Of a stretch of DNA of 64,000 nucleotides, positions 1-7,422 are shown in pieces. The position numbers and the translations under genes were made by a program. The DNA is from Achromobacter aegrifaciens (GTDB lineage Bacteria > Pseudomonadota > Gammaproteobacteria > Burkholderiales > Burkholderiaceae_B). The stretch's first letter is position 1. Each line of letters begins with the position of its first letter. Under the pieces are notes generated by a model. The model was not told the DNA's origin. It made no database searches and saw only the letters and a list, made by a program, of their open reading frames with translations. Location of the stretch: positions 62,001-126,000 of the forward strand of contig NZ_CADIJY010000011.1 in NCBI RefSeq assembly GCF_902859735.1, read 5' to 3'.

Positions 1-413
1 CCGGCGCCGATCAACTGCTGGTGCCGCTGGCCAGCGTGGACGCGGTACGCCGCGTTGCGCCCGATGCCTCGCGGCTGGACCGTTGGCAGGCCAACAGCCT
101 GGGCCGCAAGGTCATGTATGCCTACGCTTTCGACGACAGCCGCCAGCAGGATGGGCGCCAGGTGGTGGTCGCGCGCTATTTCTACGCCAAGGCGGGCGGC
201 GGCGTGAACGAAGACGCCGGCACGGGTTCGGCCTGCGCCAATCTGGGCGGCTGGCTTTTGCATCAAAAGCGACCCTTGCCCGCCAGCATCCTGGTGGAGC
301 AGGGCGACCAGATGGGCAGGCCCTGCCGGTTGTTGCTGGACGTCCAGGCCGATGGCCGGATCCAGGTGGGCGGACGCGCCCTGGAGATAGGCCGGGGCGT
401 AGTGGACGTCTGA
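1..413 (+). CDS. PhzF family isomerase-like protein, C-terminal part (cut by window edge)
   Basis: The reading frame is already open at base 3 and ends at TGA 411-413, so only about 136 C-terminal residues are visible and the true start lies outside the window. The segment EDAGTGSACANLGGWLL matches the conserved C-terminal EDPATGSA-type motif of the PhzF/DapF-fold family, which includes phenazine biosynthesis PhzF and many uncharacterised isomerases. No phenazine genes are visible, so the substrate cannot be named. A strong hairpin follows 33 bases after the stop. Confidence 0.8.
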   Translation, partial: GADQLLVPLASVDAVRRVAPDASRLDRWQANSLGRKVMYAYAFDDSRQQDGRQVVVARYFYAKAGGGVNEDAGTGSACANLGGWLLHQKRPLPASILVEQGDQMGRPCRLLLDVQADGRIQVGGRALEIGRGVVDV

Positions 414-445
414 TCAGGACCGCCGCGCGGGACGCGGCGCAAAAG

Positions 446-487
446 CAAGGCGGCGCCTGTGTCGGACACAGGCGCCGCCTTGTTTTC
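446..487. terminator. Bidirectional rho-independent terminator
   Basis: An 18-base arm (446-463) is perfectly complementary to 465-482 around a single central base. It is followed on the plus strand by TTTTC and preceded by AAAAG, so it can work in both directions. It sits between the convergent PhzF-like gene and the BON gene. Confidence 0.85.
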
Positions 488-516
488 AAGACCGGGCCGA
501 AGCGGCCCGGTCGGGC

Positions 517-855
517 TTACTTCTTGTTCTTGGCCGGGTCGACCTTGATGTTGTTCATCACCTGCTTGACGCCTTCGACGCCGCGCGCCACGGTGGCGGC
601 ATGATCGGCTTCGGCTGCGGTGCCGACGGTACCCGTCAGCTTGGTGACGCCCGCATTGGTCTCCACGGCGATGTCCAGCGCGCTCAGCTGCTTGTCGGCC
701 ACGATGGCAGCCTTGACCTTGGTGGTCACGGTGGCGTCGGACGCGTACTCACCCACGGACTGTTTCGGCTTGCCGTCATCGGCGGCAAAAGCCATGGAAG
801 TGAAGACGGCGCCCGTGCCCAGTGCAGCGGCGGCGATCAGCTTGCGGAATTCCAT
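517..855 (-). CDS. BON-domain periplasmic protein (OsmY-like)
   Basis: The 112-residue product starts MEFRKLIAAAALG, a typical Sec signal peptide with a likely cleavage after AMAFA. One BON domain follows (about residues 35-105), the module of OsmY and other osmotically induced envelope proteins thought to bind membranes. A start two codons upstream (861) is possible, but the AAGGAG ribosome site lies one base before that ATG and seven bases before ATG 855, so 855 is preferred. It is the last of three small minus-strand genes with DUF1328 and CsbD proteins upstream, a combination that suggests general or envelope stress. The exact role is unknown. Confidence 0.85.
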   Translation of the reverse strand: MEFRKLIAAAALGTGAVFTSMAFAADDGKPKQSVGEYASDATVTTKVKAAIVADKQLSALDIAVETNAGVTKLTGTVGTAAEADHAATVARGVEGVKQVMNNIKVDPAKNKK

Positions 856-924
856 AGTCATGCTCCTTGTTAGTGGTTCAGCGCGTCGGGACGCGAGGAT
901 TGTGTGGTGTCTTGGGTCCGAGTT

Positions 925-1089
925 CTATTTTTTGCGGAAAGCGCCGCCGAGGATGGACAGCAGCGCCAGTACCAGGAAGACGAAGAACAGGATCTTGGCG
1001 ATGCCGGCAGCGCCGGCGGCGATGCCGCCGAAGCCCAGGACAGCCGCGATGATGGCGATGACGAAGAAAACTACGGCGTAGTGCAACAT
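925..1089 (-). CDS. DUF1328 small membrane protein (YtjA-like)
   Basis: A 54-residue protein starting [14 protein letters not shown] with two hydrophobic helices (about residues 4-20 and 30-48) separated by a Gly/Ala-rich turn, and a basic RKK C-terminus. Length and pattern fit the DUF1328/YtjA family of tiny inner-membrane proteins. An AGGAGA ribosome site lies seven bases before the ATG. It sits between BON and CsbD genes on the same strand. The function of the family is not known; co-location with stress genes is the only hint. Confidence 0.85.
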   Translation of the reverse strand: MLHYAVVFFVIAIIAAVLGFGGIAAGAAGIAKILFFVFLVLALLSILGGAFRKK

Positions 1090-1116
1090 GTCAGCTTCTC
1101 CTGGTGGTTTATCGGA

Positions 1117-1317
1117 TCAAGGATTGCGGTCGAAGAAGTCGCGGACTTCTTTTTCAGCTTGTTCCTTGGTCTTGCCATAACGCTCCTGGATCAGGCCCGC
1201 CAGACGTTCGGCGTTGCCTTCGGTGCGGGTCAGCTCGTCGTCGGTGAGCTCACCCCAGGCGGCCTTGGCCTTGCCCGTCAGTTGCTTCCATTTGCCAGCG
1301 ATGATGTCGTTGTTCAT
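1117..1317 (-). CDS. CsbD family stress protein
   Basis: A 66-residue hydrophilic protein starting MNNDIIAGKWKQLTGKAKAAW, with the family's G-x-W-KQ-L-GK-K-WG-L-DDEL pattern and a C-terminal QERYGKTKEQAEKEV helix. CsbD-like proteins are abundant in stationary phase or under osmotic stress in many bacteria, but their molecular function is unsettled. AGGAG precedes the ATG by eight bases. Longer in-frame starts exist upstream but have no ribosome site and add a non-family N-terminus. It is probably the first gene of the small stress cluster. Confidence 0.88.
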   Translation of the reverse strand: MNNDIIAGKWKQLTGKAKAAWGELTDDELTRTEGNAERLAGLIQERYGKTKEQAEKEVRDFFDRNP

Positions 1318-1442
1318 GGTGACCTCTCCTGTTGCTAGCGGCATCCGGTTTGCGGCCTGTAAACCGGGTTGTCGCGGTTGAGTGGGACACTGATCAGCTA
1401 GGGCCTGCCGGTTCAAGAAGTTGCCGTGCAGGCCATGTACTT

Positions 1443-1471
1443 ACCGTACGAGCCTGCGGCATGGCCGTCAA
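1443..1471 (-). promoter_or_regulatory. Candidate sigma70 promoter for the CsbD/DUF1328/BON cluster
   Basis: On the minus strand TTGACG (1466-1471) is followed after 17 bases by TACGGT (1443-1448), giving a good -35 and a passable -10 about 125 bases upstream of the csbD-like ATG. Confidence 0.45.
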
Positions 1472-1640
1472 ACCTGGCTGTGGGCAAATGTAACGGCCTG
1501 GCGGCGGCAAAATGGCCTGGTTTCCGGCGGGAGGAGATTGCAGGCGCACTAGGTGCCGCAGTTACATTCCGGCAATGTCTTGTCCCCTTTTGAGGGAGGC
1601 TGGTAACTGGATCTGCAAGTCTGGATGCGGGCATGCGCGC

Positions 1641-1670
1641 TTGGCTTGCCGACGCGCGCGCCGGTATAGT
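1641..1670 (+). promoter_or_regulatory. Candidate sigma70 promoter for the small lipoprotein
   Basis: TTGGCT (1641-1646), an 18-base spacer and TATAGT (1665-1670) lie 54 bases before the lipoprotein ATG. Confidence 0.45.
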
Positions 1671-1724
1671 GTCCGCGGAACCCGCAAGCAGGTTCGGCCA
1701 CAGAATATGGAAAGAGGAACTCGC

Positions 1725-1844
1725 ATGACGCAACGACTTTGCCGCGCTATCTTGCTGACGCTGACCGCGATGGCCGCGCTCGGATGCACGCACGTGACGG
1801 ACCGTTATCAGGCCGCTGCGCCTGTGGTGTCGTCCAGCAGCTGA
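1725..1844 (+). CDS. Very small putative lipoprotein
   Basis: A 39-codon gene encoding a signal sequence (MTQRLCRAILLTLTAMAALG) ending at Cys21 in an ALGC context, an acceptable though not ideal lipobox because the -3 position is Ala. The mature part would be only 19 residues, ending in a Ser run. A GAGGAA ribosome site lies a few bases before the ATG, a TATAGT-type promoter precedes it and a strong terminator follows 16 bases after the stop, so this looks like a complete single-gene transcription unit. No function can be assigned. It could alternatively be a short leader or entericidin-like peptide. Confidence 0.6.
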   Translation: MTQRLCRAILLTLTAMAALGCTHVTDRYQAAAPVVSSSS

Positions 1845-1860
1845 TCGGCGCGCGCCGAAG

Positions 1861-1890
1861 CAAACGGGGCGCCCTTGGGCGCCCCGTTTG
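1861..1890. terminator. Bidirectional terminator between lipoprotein gene and cphA
   Basis: Fourteen-base arms 1861-1874 and 1877-1890 (CAAACGGGGCGCCC and its complement) form a perfect GC-rich hairpin ending in GTTTG. It serves the convergent lipoprotein gene and the cyanophycin synthetase operon. Confidence 0.8.
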
Positions 1891-1912
1891 CACTTCAGGA
1901 ACCGCGTACGGC

Positions 1913-4483
1913 TCAGGCTTGCGCGATGCGGCGCGCGATGTGATCCAGCGCCTCTTCGACCTGGTCGACCAGGATCAGGCACAGGTCGCCTGCGCCCAGG
2001 CGCGCTAGCGCAGTGTCGATGGCGAGAAACTCGCCGTGGATCTCTTCGACGTGCTTGCTGCGCGTGGCGTTGGCCAGGCCTTGTTGCAGCAGGGCCAACA
2101 CTTCGCCGTCGGCGCGGCCGCGCTGGCATTGGTCCTGGTAAAGCAGCACGTCGTCGAAGGCTTCGCCGAGGATCTCGGTCTGCATCCGGATGTCTTCGTC
2201 GCGCCGGTCGCCCGCGCCGCTGATGACCACGGAACGGCGCTTGGCCGGCATGGCGTCCACCGCGCGCACCAGGGCCAGGATGGCATCGGGATTGTGGCCG
2301 TAGTCGGCGATCACCGTGGCGCCGCGGTAGTCAAACACGTTGAAGCGTCCGGGCGCTGTCTGGGCGTCGTTGACGAAGCTGGCCAGGCCGCGGCGGATGA
2401 TGTCCGTGTCCAGACCCAGCGCCCAGGCCGCGGCGATTGACGCCATGGCGTTTTCCACCTGGAAGGTGATCGTGCCGTTGCGCGTGAGCGGAATGGCGGC
2501 CAGCGGGTAGCGGGTTTCTTCGCCGCCCTGCGCGGTGACGATGGAGTCGCCGTCGCGGTACACGCAGCGCAGGCCTTGCGCGCGATGCGTGGCCAGCACG
2601 GGATGATTGCGGTCTTCGGCGAAGTAGGTGATGGAACCCGGGCAGCTCGCCGCCATTTCAGCCACGATGGGATCGGCCGCGTTCAGCACCGCGGTGCCGC
2701 TGGGGTGCACGTGCTGCACGATCACGCGCTTGACCACGGCCAGGTCCTCGACCGTGCTGATGTAGCCCAGGCCCAGGTGGTCGCCCATGCCGATGTTGGT
2801 GACGATGGCCACGTTGCAGCGGTCGAAGGCCAGGCCTTCGCGCAGGATGCCGCCGCGCGCGGTTTCGAACACGGCCGCGTCGACGTCCGGGTGCATGAGC
2901 ACGCTGCGGGCGCTGCGCGGGCCGCTGCAATCGCCGGTGTCGATGCGCAGGTTGTCGACGTAGACGCCGTCGGAATTCGTCATGCCGACGCGGTTGCCGG
3001 CGACGCCCAGGATGTGGGCGGTCAGGCGCACGGTGGTGGTCTTGCCGTTGGTGCCGGCCACGGCCACGACCGGGATGCGGCCGTCGTCGCCGTCCGCGTA
3101 CATGTTGGCGATGATGGCCTCGCCCACGGCGCGGCCCTTGCCGAAGGACGGATTCAAGTGCATGCGCAGGCCGGGGGCGGCGTTCACTTCCACCACGCCG
3201 CCGTTCTGGTCTTCAAGCGGGTAGAGCACGCTTTCGGCGACCACGTCCACACCGCAGATGTCCAGCCCGATCATGCGGGCCGCCGACACCGCGCGCGCGG
3301 CCATTTCCGGATGCACTTCGTCGGTCACGTCGGTGGCCGAGCCGCCGGTGCTCAGGTTGGCGTTGTTGCGCAGGAAGATCAGGGTGCCGGACGGCGGCAC
3401 GGAGTCGGCCTCGAAACCCTGCTTCTTGAGAGTCGCCAGGGCAATGTCGTCGAAGCGGATCTTGGTCAGCGAGGTCGCGTGGCCGTCGCCGCGCAGCGGG
3501 TCGGCGTTGACCTGGTCCACCAGTTGGCGGATGGTCTGCACCCCGTCGCCCGTGACCTGCGGCGGGTCGCGGCGCGAGGCCGCGACCAGTGCGCCGCCGA
3601 CCACCAGCAGGCGGAAGTCGTGGCCGGGGATGTAGCGCTCGACGATGACCTCGGAGCTGATTTCCTCGGCCACTTCAAAGGCCTGGATCACGCGCTCGCG
3701 GGATTCGATGTTGACGGCGACGCCGCGGCCCTGGCTGCCGTCGCGCGGCTTGACCACGACCGGGCCGCCCAGTTCCTCGGCGGCGGCCCAGGCTTCCTCG
3801 GCGGTGGTCACTGAACGGCCCATGGGCACCGGCACGCCGGCGGCGTCCAGCAGCATCTTGGTCAGGTCCTTGTCCTGCGCGATTGACTCGGAGATGGCGC
3901 TGGTCAGGTCGGTTTCGGCGGCCTGGATGCGGCGCTGCTTGCTGCCCCAGCCGAACTGCACCATGCTGCCCTGGGTCAGGCGGCGGTAGGGGATGTTGCG
4001 GGCGGTGGCGGCATTGACGATGGAGCCGGTGCTGGGCCCCAGGCGCACGTCTTCGTCCAGTTCGCGCAGGCGCTTCAAGGCGTCGGCGAGATCGAAGGGG
4101 GTGTCGTCCAGCGCGGCGCGCACCAGCACTTGCGCCAGTTCCATCGCCAGCTTGCCGACTTCTTCTTCGCTGTACTCGACCACCACCTGGAACACGCCAG
4201 GCTCGATGGTGGAGGCGGTGCGGCCGAACGTGACGGGGCAGCCGGCATGCGCCTGCATCGTCAGGGCCACGATCTGCAGCACGTGCGCGATGGAGACCGC
4301 GCCCTGATGGCCTTCCGGACGCAGCAGCCCGGTCTGCGGCAGGCGCGCGCGCAGGCGCGCTTCGAAATCAGGCAGGTTGTCGATGGAGCATTCGGCGTCG
4401 GCGCAGGAAACGATGGCCTCGATCGCGGTGTTCTTGCTCCACAGATTGGGGCCGCGCAGTGCTCGGATACGGGAAACTTCCAT
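1913..4483 (-). CDS. cphA: Cyanophycin synthetase, second copy (N-domain motif lost)
   Basis: An 856-residue enzyme that builds cyanophycin (multi-L-arginyl-poly-L-aspartate) by ATP-dependent addition of Asp and then Arg. The order is N-domain (1-150), ATP-grasp domain (about 200-460, with VVVKPRDGSQGRG and VEVNAAPGL) and a Mur-ligase-like domain beginning at the P-loop GTNGKT (477-482). All nucleotide-binding motifs look intact and the length is normal. Its N-domain has HVLQI at residues 67-71, where the upstream paralogue (4545-7160) has HILEH. The metallopeptidase-like HxxEH motif is therefore lost. It lies 61 bases downstream of the other copy in the same direction, so they are probably co-transcribed. 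No cyanophycinase gene is visible nearby. Confidence 0.93.
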   Translation of the reverse strand: MEVSRIRALRGPNLWSKNTAIEAIVSCADAECSIDNLPDFEARLRARLPQTGLLRPEGHQGAVSIAHVLQIVALTMQAHAGCPVTFGRTASTIEPGVFQVVVEYSEEEVGKLAMELAQVLVRAALDDTPFDLADALKRLRELDEDVRLGPSTGSIVNAATARNIPYRRLTQGSMVQFGWGSKQRRIQAAETDLTSAISESIAQDKDLTKMLLDAAGVPVPMGRSVTTAEEAWAAAEELGGPVVVKPRDGSQGRGVAVNIESRERVIQAFEVAEEISSEVIVERYIPGHDFRLLVVGGALVAASRRDPPQVTGDGVQTIRQLVDQVNADPLRGDGHATSLTKIRFDDIALATLKKQGFEADSVPPSGTLIFLRNNANLSTGGSATDVTDEVHPEMAARAVSAARMIGLDICGVDVVAESVLYPLEDQNGGVVEVNAAPGLRMHLNPSFGKGRAVGEAIIANMYADGDDGRIPVVAVAGTNGKTTTVRLTAHILGVAGNRVGMTNSDGVYVDNLRIDTGDCSGPRSARSVLMHPDVDAAVFETARGGILREGLAFDRCNVAIVTNIGMGDHLGLGYISTVEDLAVVKRVIVQHVHPSGTAVLNAADPIVAEMAASCPGSITYFAEDRNHPVLATHRAQGLRCVYRDGDSIVTAQGGEETRYPLAAIPLTRNGTITFQVENAMASIAAAWALGLDTDIIRRGLASFVNDAQTAPGRFNVFDYRGATVIADYGHNPDAILALVRAVDAMPAKRRSVVISGAGDRRDEDIRMQTEILGEAFDDVLLYQDQCQRGRADGEVLALLQQGLANATRSKHVEEIHGEFLAIDTALARLGAGDLCLILVDQVEEALDHIARRIAQA

Positions 4484-4507
4484 GGCAGGTATTCCTGTCT
4501 AGCTCAC

Positions 4508-4534
4508 GCGCGCCCCGCTAGTGCGAGGGCGCGC
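4508..4534. other. Hairpin in the cphA-cphA spacer
   Basis: Arms GCGCGCCC (4508-4515) and GGGCGCGC (4527-4534) with an 11-base loop lie between the two synthetase genes. There is no T-run, so it is more likely an RNA-stability or attenuating element than a full terminator. Confidence 0.4.
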
Positions 4535-4544
4535 GCAGATATTG

Positions 4545-7160
4545 TCAGTATTGCTGAATCCAGCGGCGGACCAGGTCGATGGTGGGGCCGGAGAAGGCTT
4601 CGTCGGACTGCAGCAGGACGAAGTCGCCTGCGGCGATGGCGTCGAGCTGGCTCTGGATGGCCTTGCCGTGGTCGGGTTCGTCCTGGATGTCCTTGACGCG
4701 GGAGCCTTGCGCCAGGCCCTGGCGCAACAGCGCGCGCGCCTCGCCTTCGGGACGCTTGCTGCGCACGGTCAGGTCGTCGTAGAGCACCACGCGGTCGAAG
4801 GCGTCGCCCAGCAGCTTGCCCTGTTCGATCAGGTCCGCGTCGCGGCGGTCGGCGCCGGCCGAGTAGACGGCGGCGCGCGTGGTCGACGGGAACTGGTCGA
4901 TGGCGGCGATCAGGGGGCGCAACGCCGAGGCGTTGTGCACGTCGTCGACCACCACGGTGCTGCCGTTGCGTTCGAACAGCGTGAACTGCCAGGGAGCGTC
5001 GGCCTGGTCGATGTCGAAGGTCTCGATGCCGGCGCGGATCAGCTCCACGGGTATGTCCAGCGCCCAGGCCGCGCCCACCGCGGCCAGCACGTTCTCGACC
5101 TGGAAGGCCACGCGGCCGCCATGGGTCAGCGGGATCGAGGCCACCGTGGCCAGGCGCTCCTCGCGGGTGCCATGCGCCAGCACGATGCCGCCGTCGCGCA
5201 CGAACACGGCGCGGCCGTCTTGTTGCAGGTGAGCGACGATGGCGGGCAGGGCGGGATCGATGCCGAAGAAGATCACGGCGCCGTCGGAGAGCTCGGCCAT
5301 TTCCACCACGCGCGGATCGCGCGCGTTCAGCACGGTGGAGCCGCCGGGCAGCACCACGTCCACCTGCGTGCGGAACACGTTGAACATGCGCTCCGTTTCA
5401 TTGATGTCGAAGTCGCCCAGGTGGTCGGCGTCGTCGATGTTGGTGACCACGCCAACCTGGCAGCGGTCGTAGGCCAGGCCTTGGCCCAGGATCACGCCGC
5501 TGTCGTTCTCGATGACGGCAGCATCCACGTTTCGGTTCATCAGCAGGCGCGTACCGGAAGCGAAATCGGCGCGGTCGCCCTTTTGCACCAGGCGGCGGTC
5601 CAGGTACAGGCCTTCACTGCAGGCCAGGCCGGTGCGCTTGCCGGACAGGCTCAGCAGGCGGGCCACCAGGCGCGCCACCACGGTTTTGCCGTTGGTGCCG
5701 GTAACGCCGACGATGGGGATGCGGCCCGCATCGCCTTCAGGGAACAGGTGGTCGACGATGGCGCGGCCGACCGGACGCGGCGTGCCGTCGGCAGGCTTCA
5801 GGTGCATCAGCAGGCCGGGGCCGGCGTTGACTTCGACGATGGCGCCGCGCTGTTCTTCCAGCGGGCGCGAGATGTCCTCGGCCACCAGGTCCACACCGGC
5901 GATGTCCAGGCCGACGATGCGCGCGGCCAGGGTCACGGTGGCGGCGATGCTGGGATGCACACGGTCGGTGACGTCGAAGGCGACGTTGCCGCTGCGTTGC
6001 ACCAGCACGCGCTGGCCTTCGGGCGGAACGCTGTCTTCCGACAGGCCCTGGCGGGCGATTTCCAGCCGCGCGGCGGAATCGAGGCGCACCGGGTTCAGCG
6101 GGTGGTTCTCGGTGCGGCCGCGGCGCGGGTCGGTATTGATCTGGCTGTCGATGAGTTCGGTGATGGTGGACTTGCCGTCGCCCGTCACCCAGGCCGGTTC
6201 GCCGGCGGCGGCGGCCACCATGCGGTCCCCCACGACCAGCAGGCGGTGTTCGTTGCCCAGCACGAAGCGTTCGACGATGACGCCGCTGCCTTCGTCCACG
6301 GCCACGCGGTAGGCCGACACCACTTCCTCGCGCGTCGTCAGATTGGTGAACACGCCGCGGCCGTGGTTGCCGTCATAGGGCTTCACGACCACCGGCAGGC
6401 CGATGTCCTCGGCAGCTTCCCAGGCGTCGTCCTCGCTGCGTACGAGGCGGCCTTCGGGCACGGGCACGCCGCAGGTCGACAGCAGTTCCTTGGTCAGGTC
6501 CTTGTCGCGCGAAATGCCTTCGGCGATGGCGCTGGTGCGGTCGGTCTCGGCAGTCCAGATGCGGCGCTGGGCCGAGCCGTAGCCGAACTGCACGAGGTTG
6601 CCCTCGAACAGGCGGATGTAGGGAATGTCGCGGTCGTCGGCGGCATCCACGATGCAGGCGGTGCTGGGGCCGAGACAGTGCTTGTCGATCAGGCTGCGCA
6701 GCTTGGCGATGGCGGCGGGCACGTCGAAGGGGCGGTCTTCGATGCCGGCCATGACCAGGTCGCGGGCTTCGTTCAGGGCGGTGCGGGTGACCTGTTCCTG
6801 CCAGGCGCGCACGACGACCTTGTAGACGCCGCGGGTGGAGGTTTCCCGGGCCTTGCCGAAACCGCCGCGCAAGCCGGCCAGGTTCTGCAGTTCCAGGGTG
6901 ACATGTTCAAGTATGTGGCCGGGCCAGGTGCCTTCTTTCAGGCGCGACAGGAAACCGCCCCGGACTCCCGGACTGCAGCGGTGCTCGATCAGCGTCGGCA
7001 GCCATTCGGTCAGGCGTTCGTAAAAGCCGGGAATGGTGTTGGAGGGATAATCCTCCAGTTCACCGATATCCACCCACGCTTCGAGTACCGGACGGTACGT
7101 CCAAATGTTCGGGCCGCGCAAAGCCACGACATCGAGAAATTCAATGTCTTTCTTTTTCAT
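4545..7160 (-). CDS. cphA: Cyanophycin synthetase, first copy (canonical N-domain)
   Basis: An 871-residue cyanophycin synthetase and the promoter-proximal copy. Its N-terminus (VVALRGPNIW, LEDYPSNTIPGF, GTWPGHILEHVTLELQ) matches classical CphA closely and retains HxxEH at residues 82-86. The ATP-grasp domain (about 220-470; VVVKPYDGNHGRG, VEVNAGPGLLMH) and Mur-ligase P-loop GTNGKT (488-493) are intact. It acts in the cytoplasm on Asp, Arg and ATP to make the insoluble nitrogen reserve. The start ATG is preceded by an A/T-rich stretch without a clear Shine-Dalgarno site. Divergent from it is an ABC transporter gene of a type found beside cyanophycin genes. Confidence 0.95.
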   Translation of the reverse strand: MKKKDIEFLDVVALRGPNIWTYRPVLEAWVDIGELEDYPSNTIPGFYERLTEWLPTLIEHRCSPGVRGGFLSRLKEGTWPGHILEHVTLELQNLAGLRGGFGKARETSTRGVYKVVVRAWQEQVTRTALNEARDLVMAGIEDRPFDVPAAIAKLRSLIDKHCLGPSTACIVDAADDRDIPYIRLFEGNLVQFGYGSAQRRIWTAETDRTSAIAEGISRDKDLTKELLSTCGVPVPEGRLVRSEDDAWEAAEDIGLPVVVKPYDGNHGRGVFTNLTTREEVVSAYRVAVDEGSGVIVERFVLGNEHRLLVVGDRMVAAAAGEPAWVTGDGKSTITELIDSQINTDPRRGRTENHPLNPVRLDSAARLEIARQGLSEDSVPPEGQRVLVQRSGNVAFDVTDRVHPSIAATVTLAARIVGLDIAGVDLVAEDISRPLEEQRGAIVEVNAGPGLLMHLKPADGTPRPVGRAIVDHLFPEGDAGRIPIVGVTGTNGKTVVARLVARLLSLSGKRTGLACSEGLYLDRRLVQKGDRADFASGTRLLMNRNVDAAVIENDSGVILGQGLAYDRCQVGVVTNIDDADHLGDFDINETERMFNVFRTQVDVVLPGGSTVLNARDPRVVEMAELSDGAVIFFGIDPALPAIVAHLQQDGRAVFVRDGGIVLAHGTREERLATVASIPLTHGGRVAFQVENVLAAVGAAWALDIPVELIRAGIETFDIDQADAPWQFTLFERNGSTVVVDDVHNASALRPLIAAIDQFPSTTRAAVYSAGADRRDADLIEQGKLLGDAFDRVVLYDDLTVRSKRPEGEARALLRQGLAQGSRVKDIQDEPDHGKAIQSQLDAIAAGDFVLLQSDEAFSGPTIDLVRRWIQQY

Positions 7161-7422
7161 GTTTTAATTTACGAGAGAAGCAGGTTGGCACGCGCGGACG
7201 CCCCTATGCAAGACCGCGAATTTATTGGGGTTGCGCCTTTAGAATAATGCCAACGAGTGGGGGATCCCAGATATTCCTAATTAGAAAAATCGGCTGCTAC
7301 TATACGACGCCTTCAAGGCGTGAAATCGTTATGTTGTAAGGAAGGGACACGTTTGCCGCCAGTCCTGGTTGCGAACCGGTTGCCGCCTAGTAGGGCAGAG
7401 TCCTGGCCCGGCATGCGTACCA
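7161..7422. promoter_or_regulatory. Divergent promoter region with a 15-bp palindrome
   Basis: This region separates the leftward cphA operon from the rightward ABC/DUF1854 operon. It is A/T-richer than the genes. A -10-like TACTAT (7298-7303) faces the ABC gene. Just after it is a perfect odd palindrome at 7307-7321, ACGCCTT-C-AAGGCGT, a candidate operator or 5'-UTR hairpin. No near-consensus -35 was found, so promoter positions are not firm. Confidence 0.45.

Larger units (their letters stand above)
1318..1724. other. Divergent intergenic region between csbD-like gene and lipoprotein gene
   Basis: About 400 bases without a convincing gene. It contains one plausible sigma70 promoter in each direction (listed separately). 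Short open frames here lack ribosome sites and family features. Confidence 0.6.

Noticed and set aside
4521-7247. A 900-codon open frame antisense to the first cyanophycin synthetase
   Set aside because: It is a compositional mirror of a high-GC gene: His/Ala/Gly/Val-rich, with no family motifs and no ribosome site. Similar antisense frames lie opposite the second cphA copy, the ABC gene, nfrB/bcsB and gyrA.
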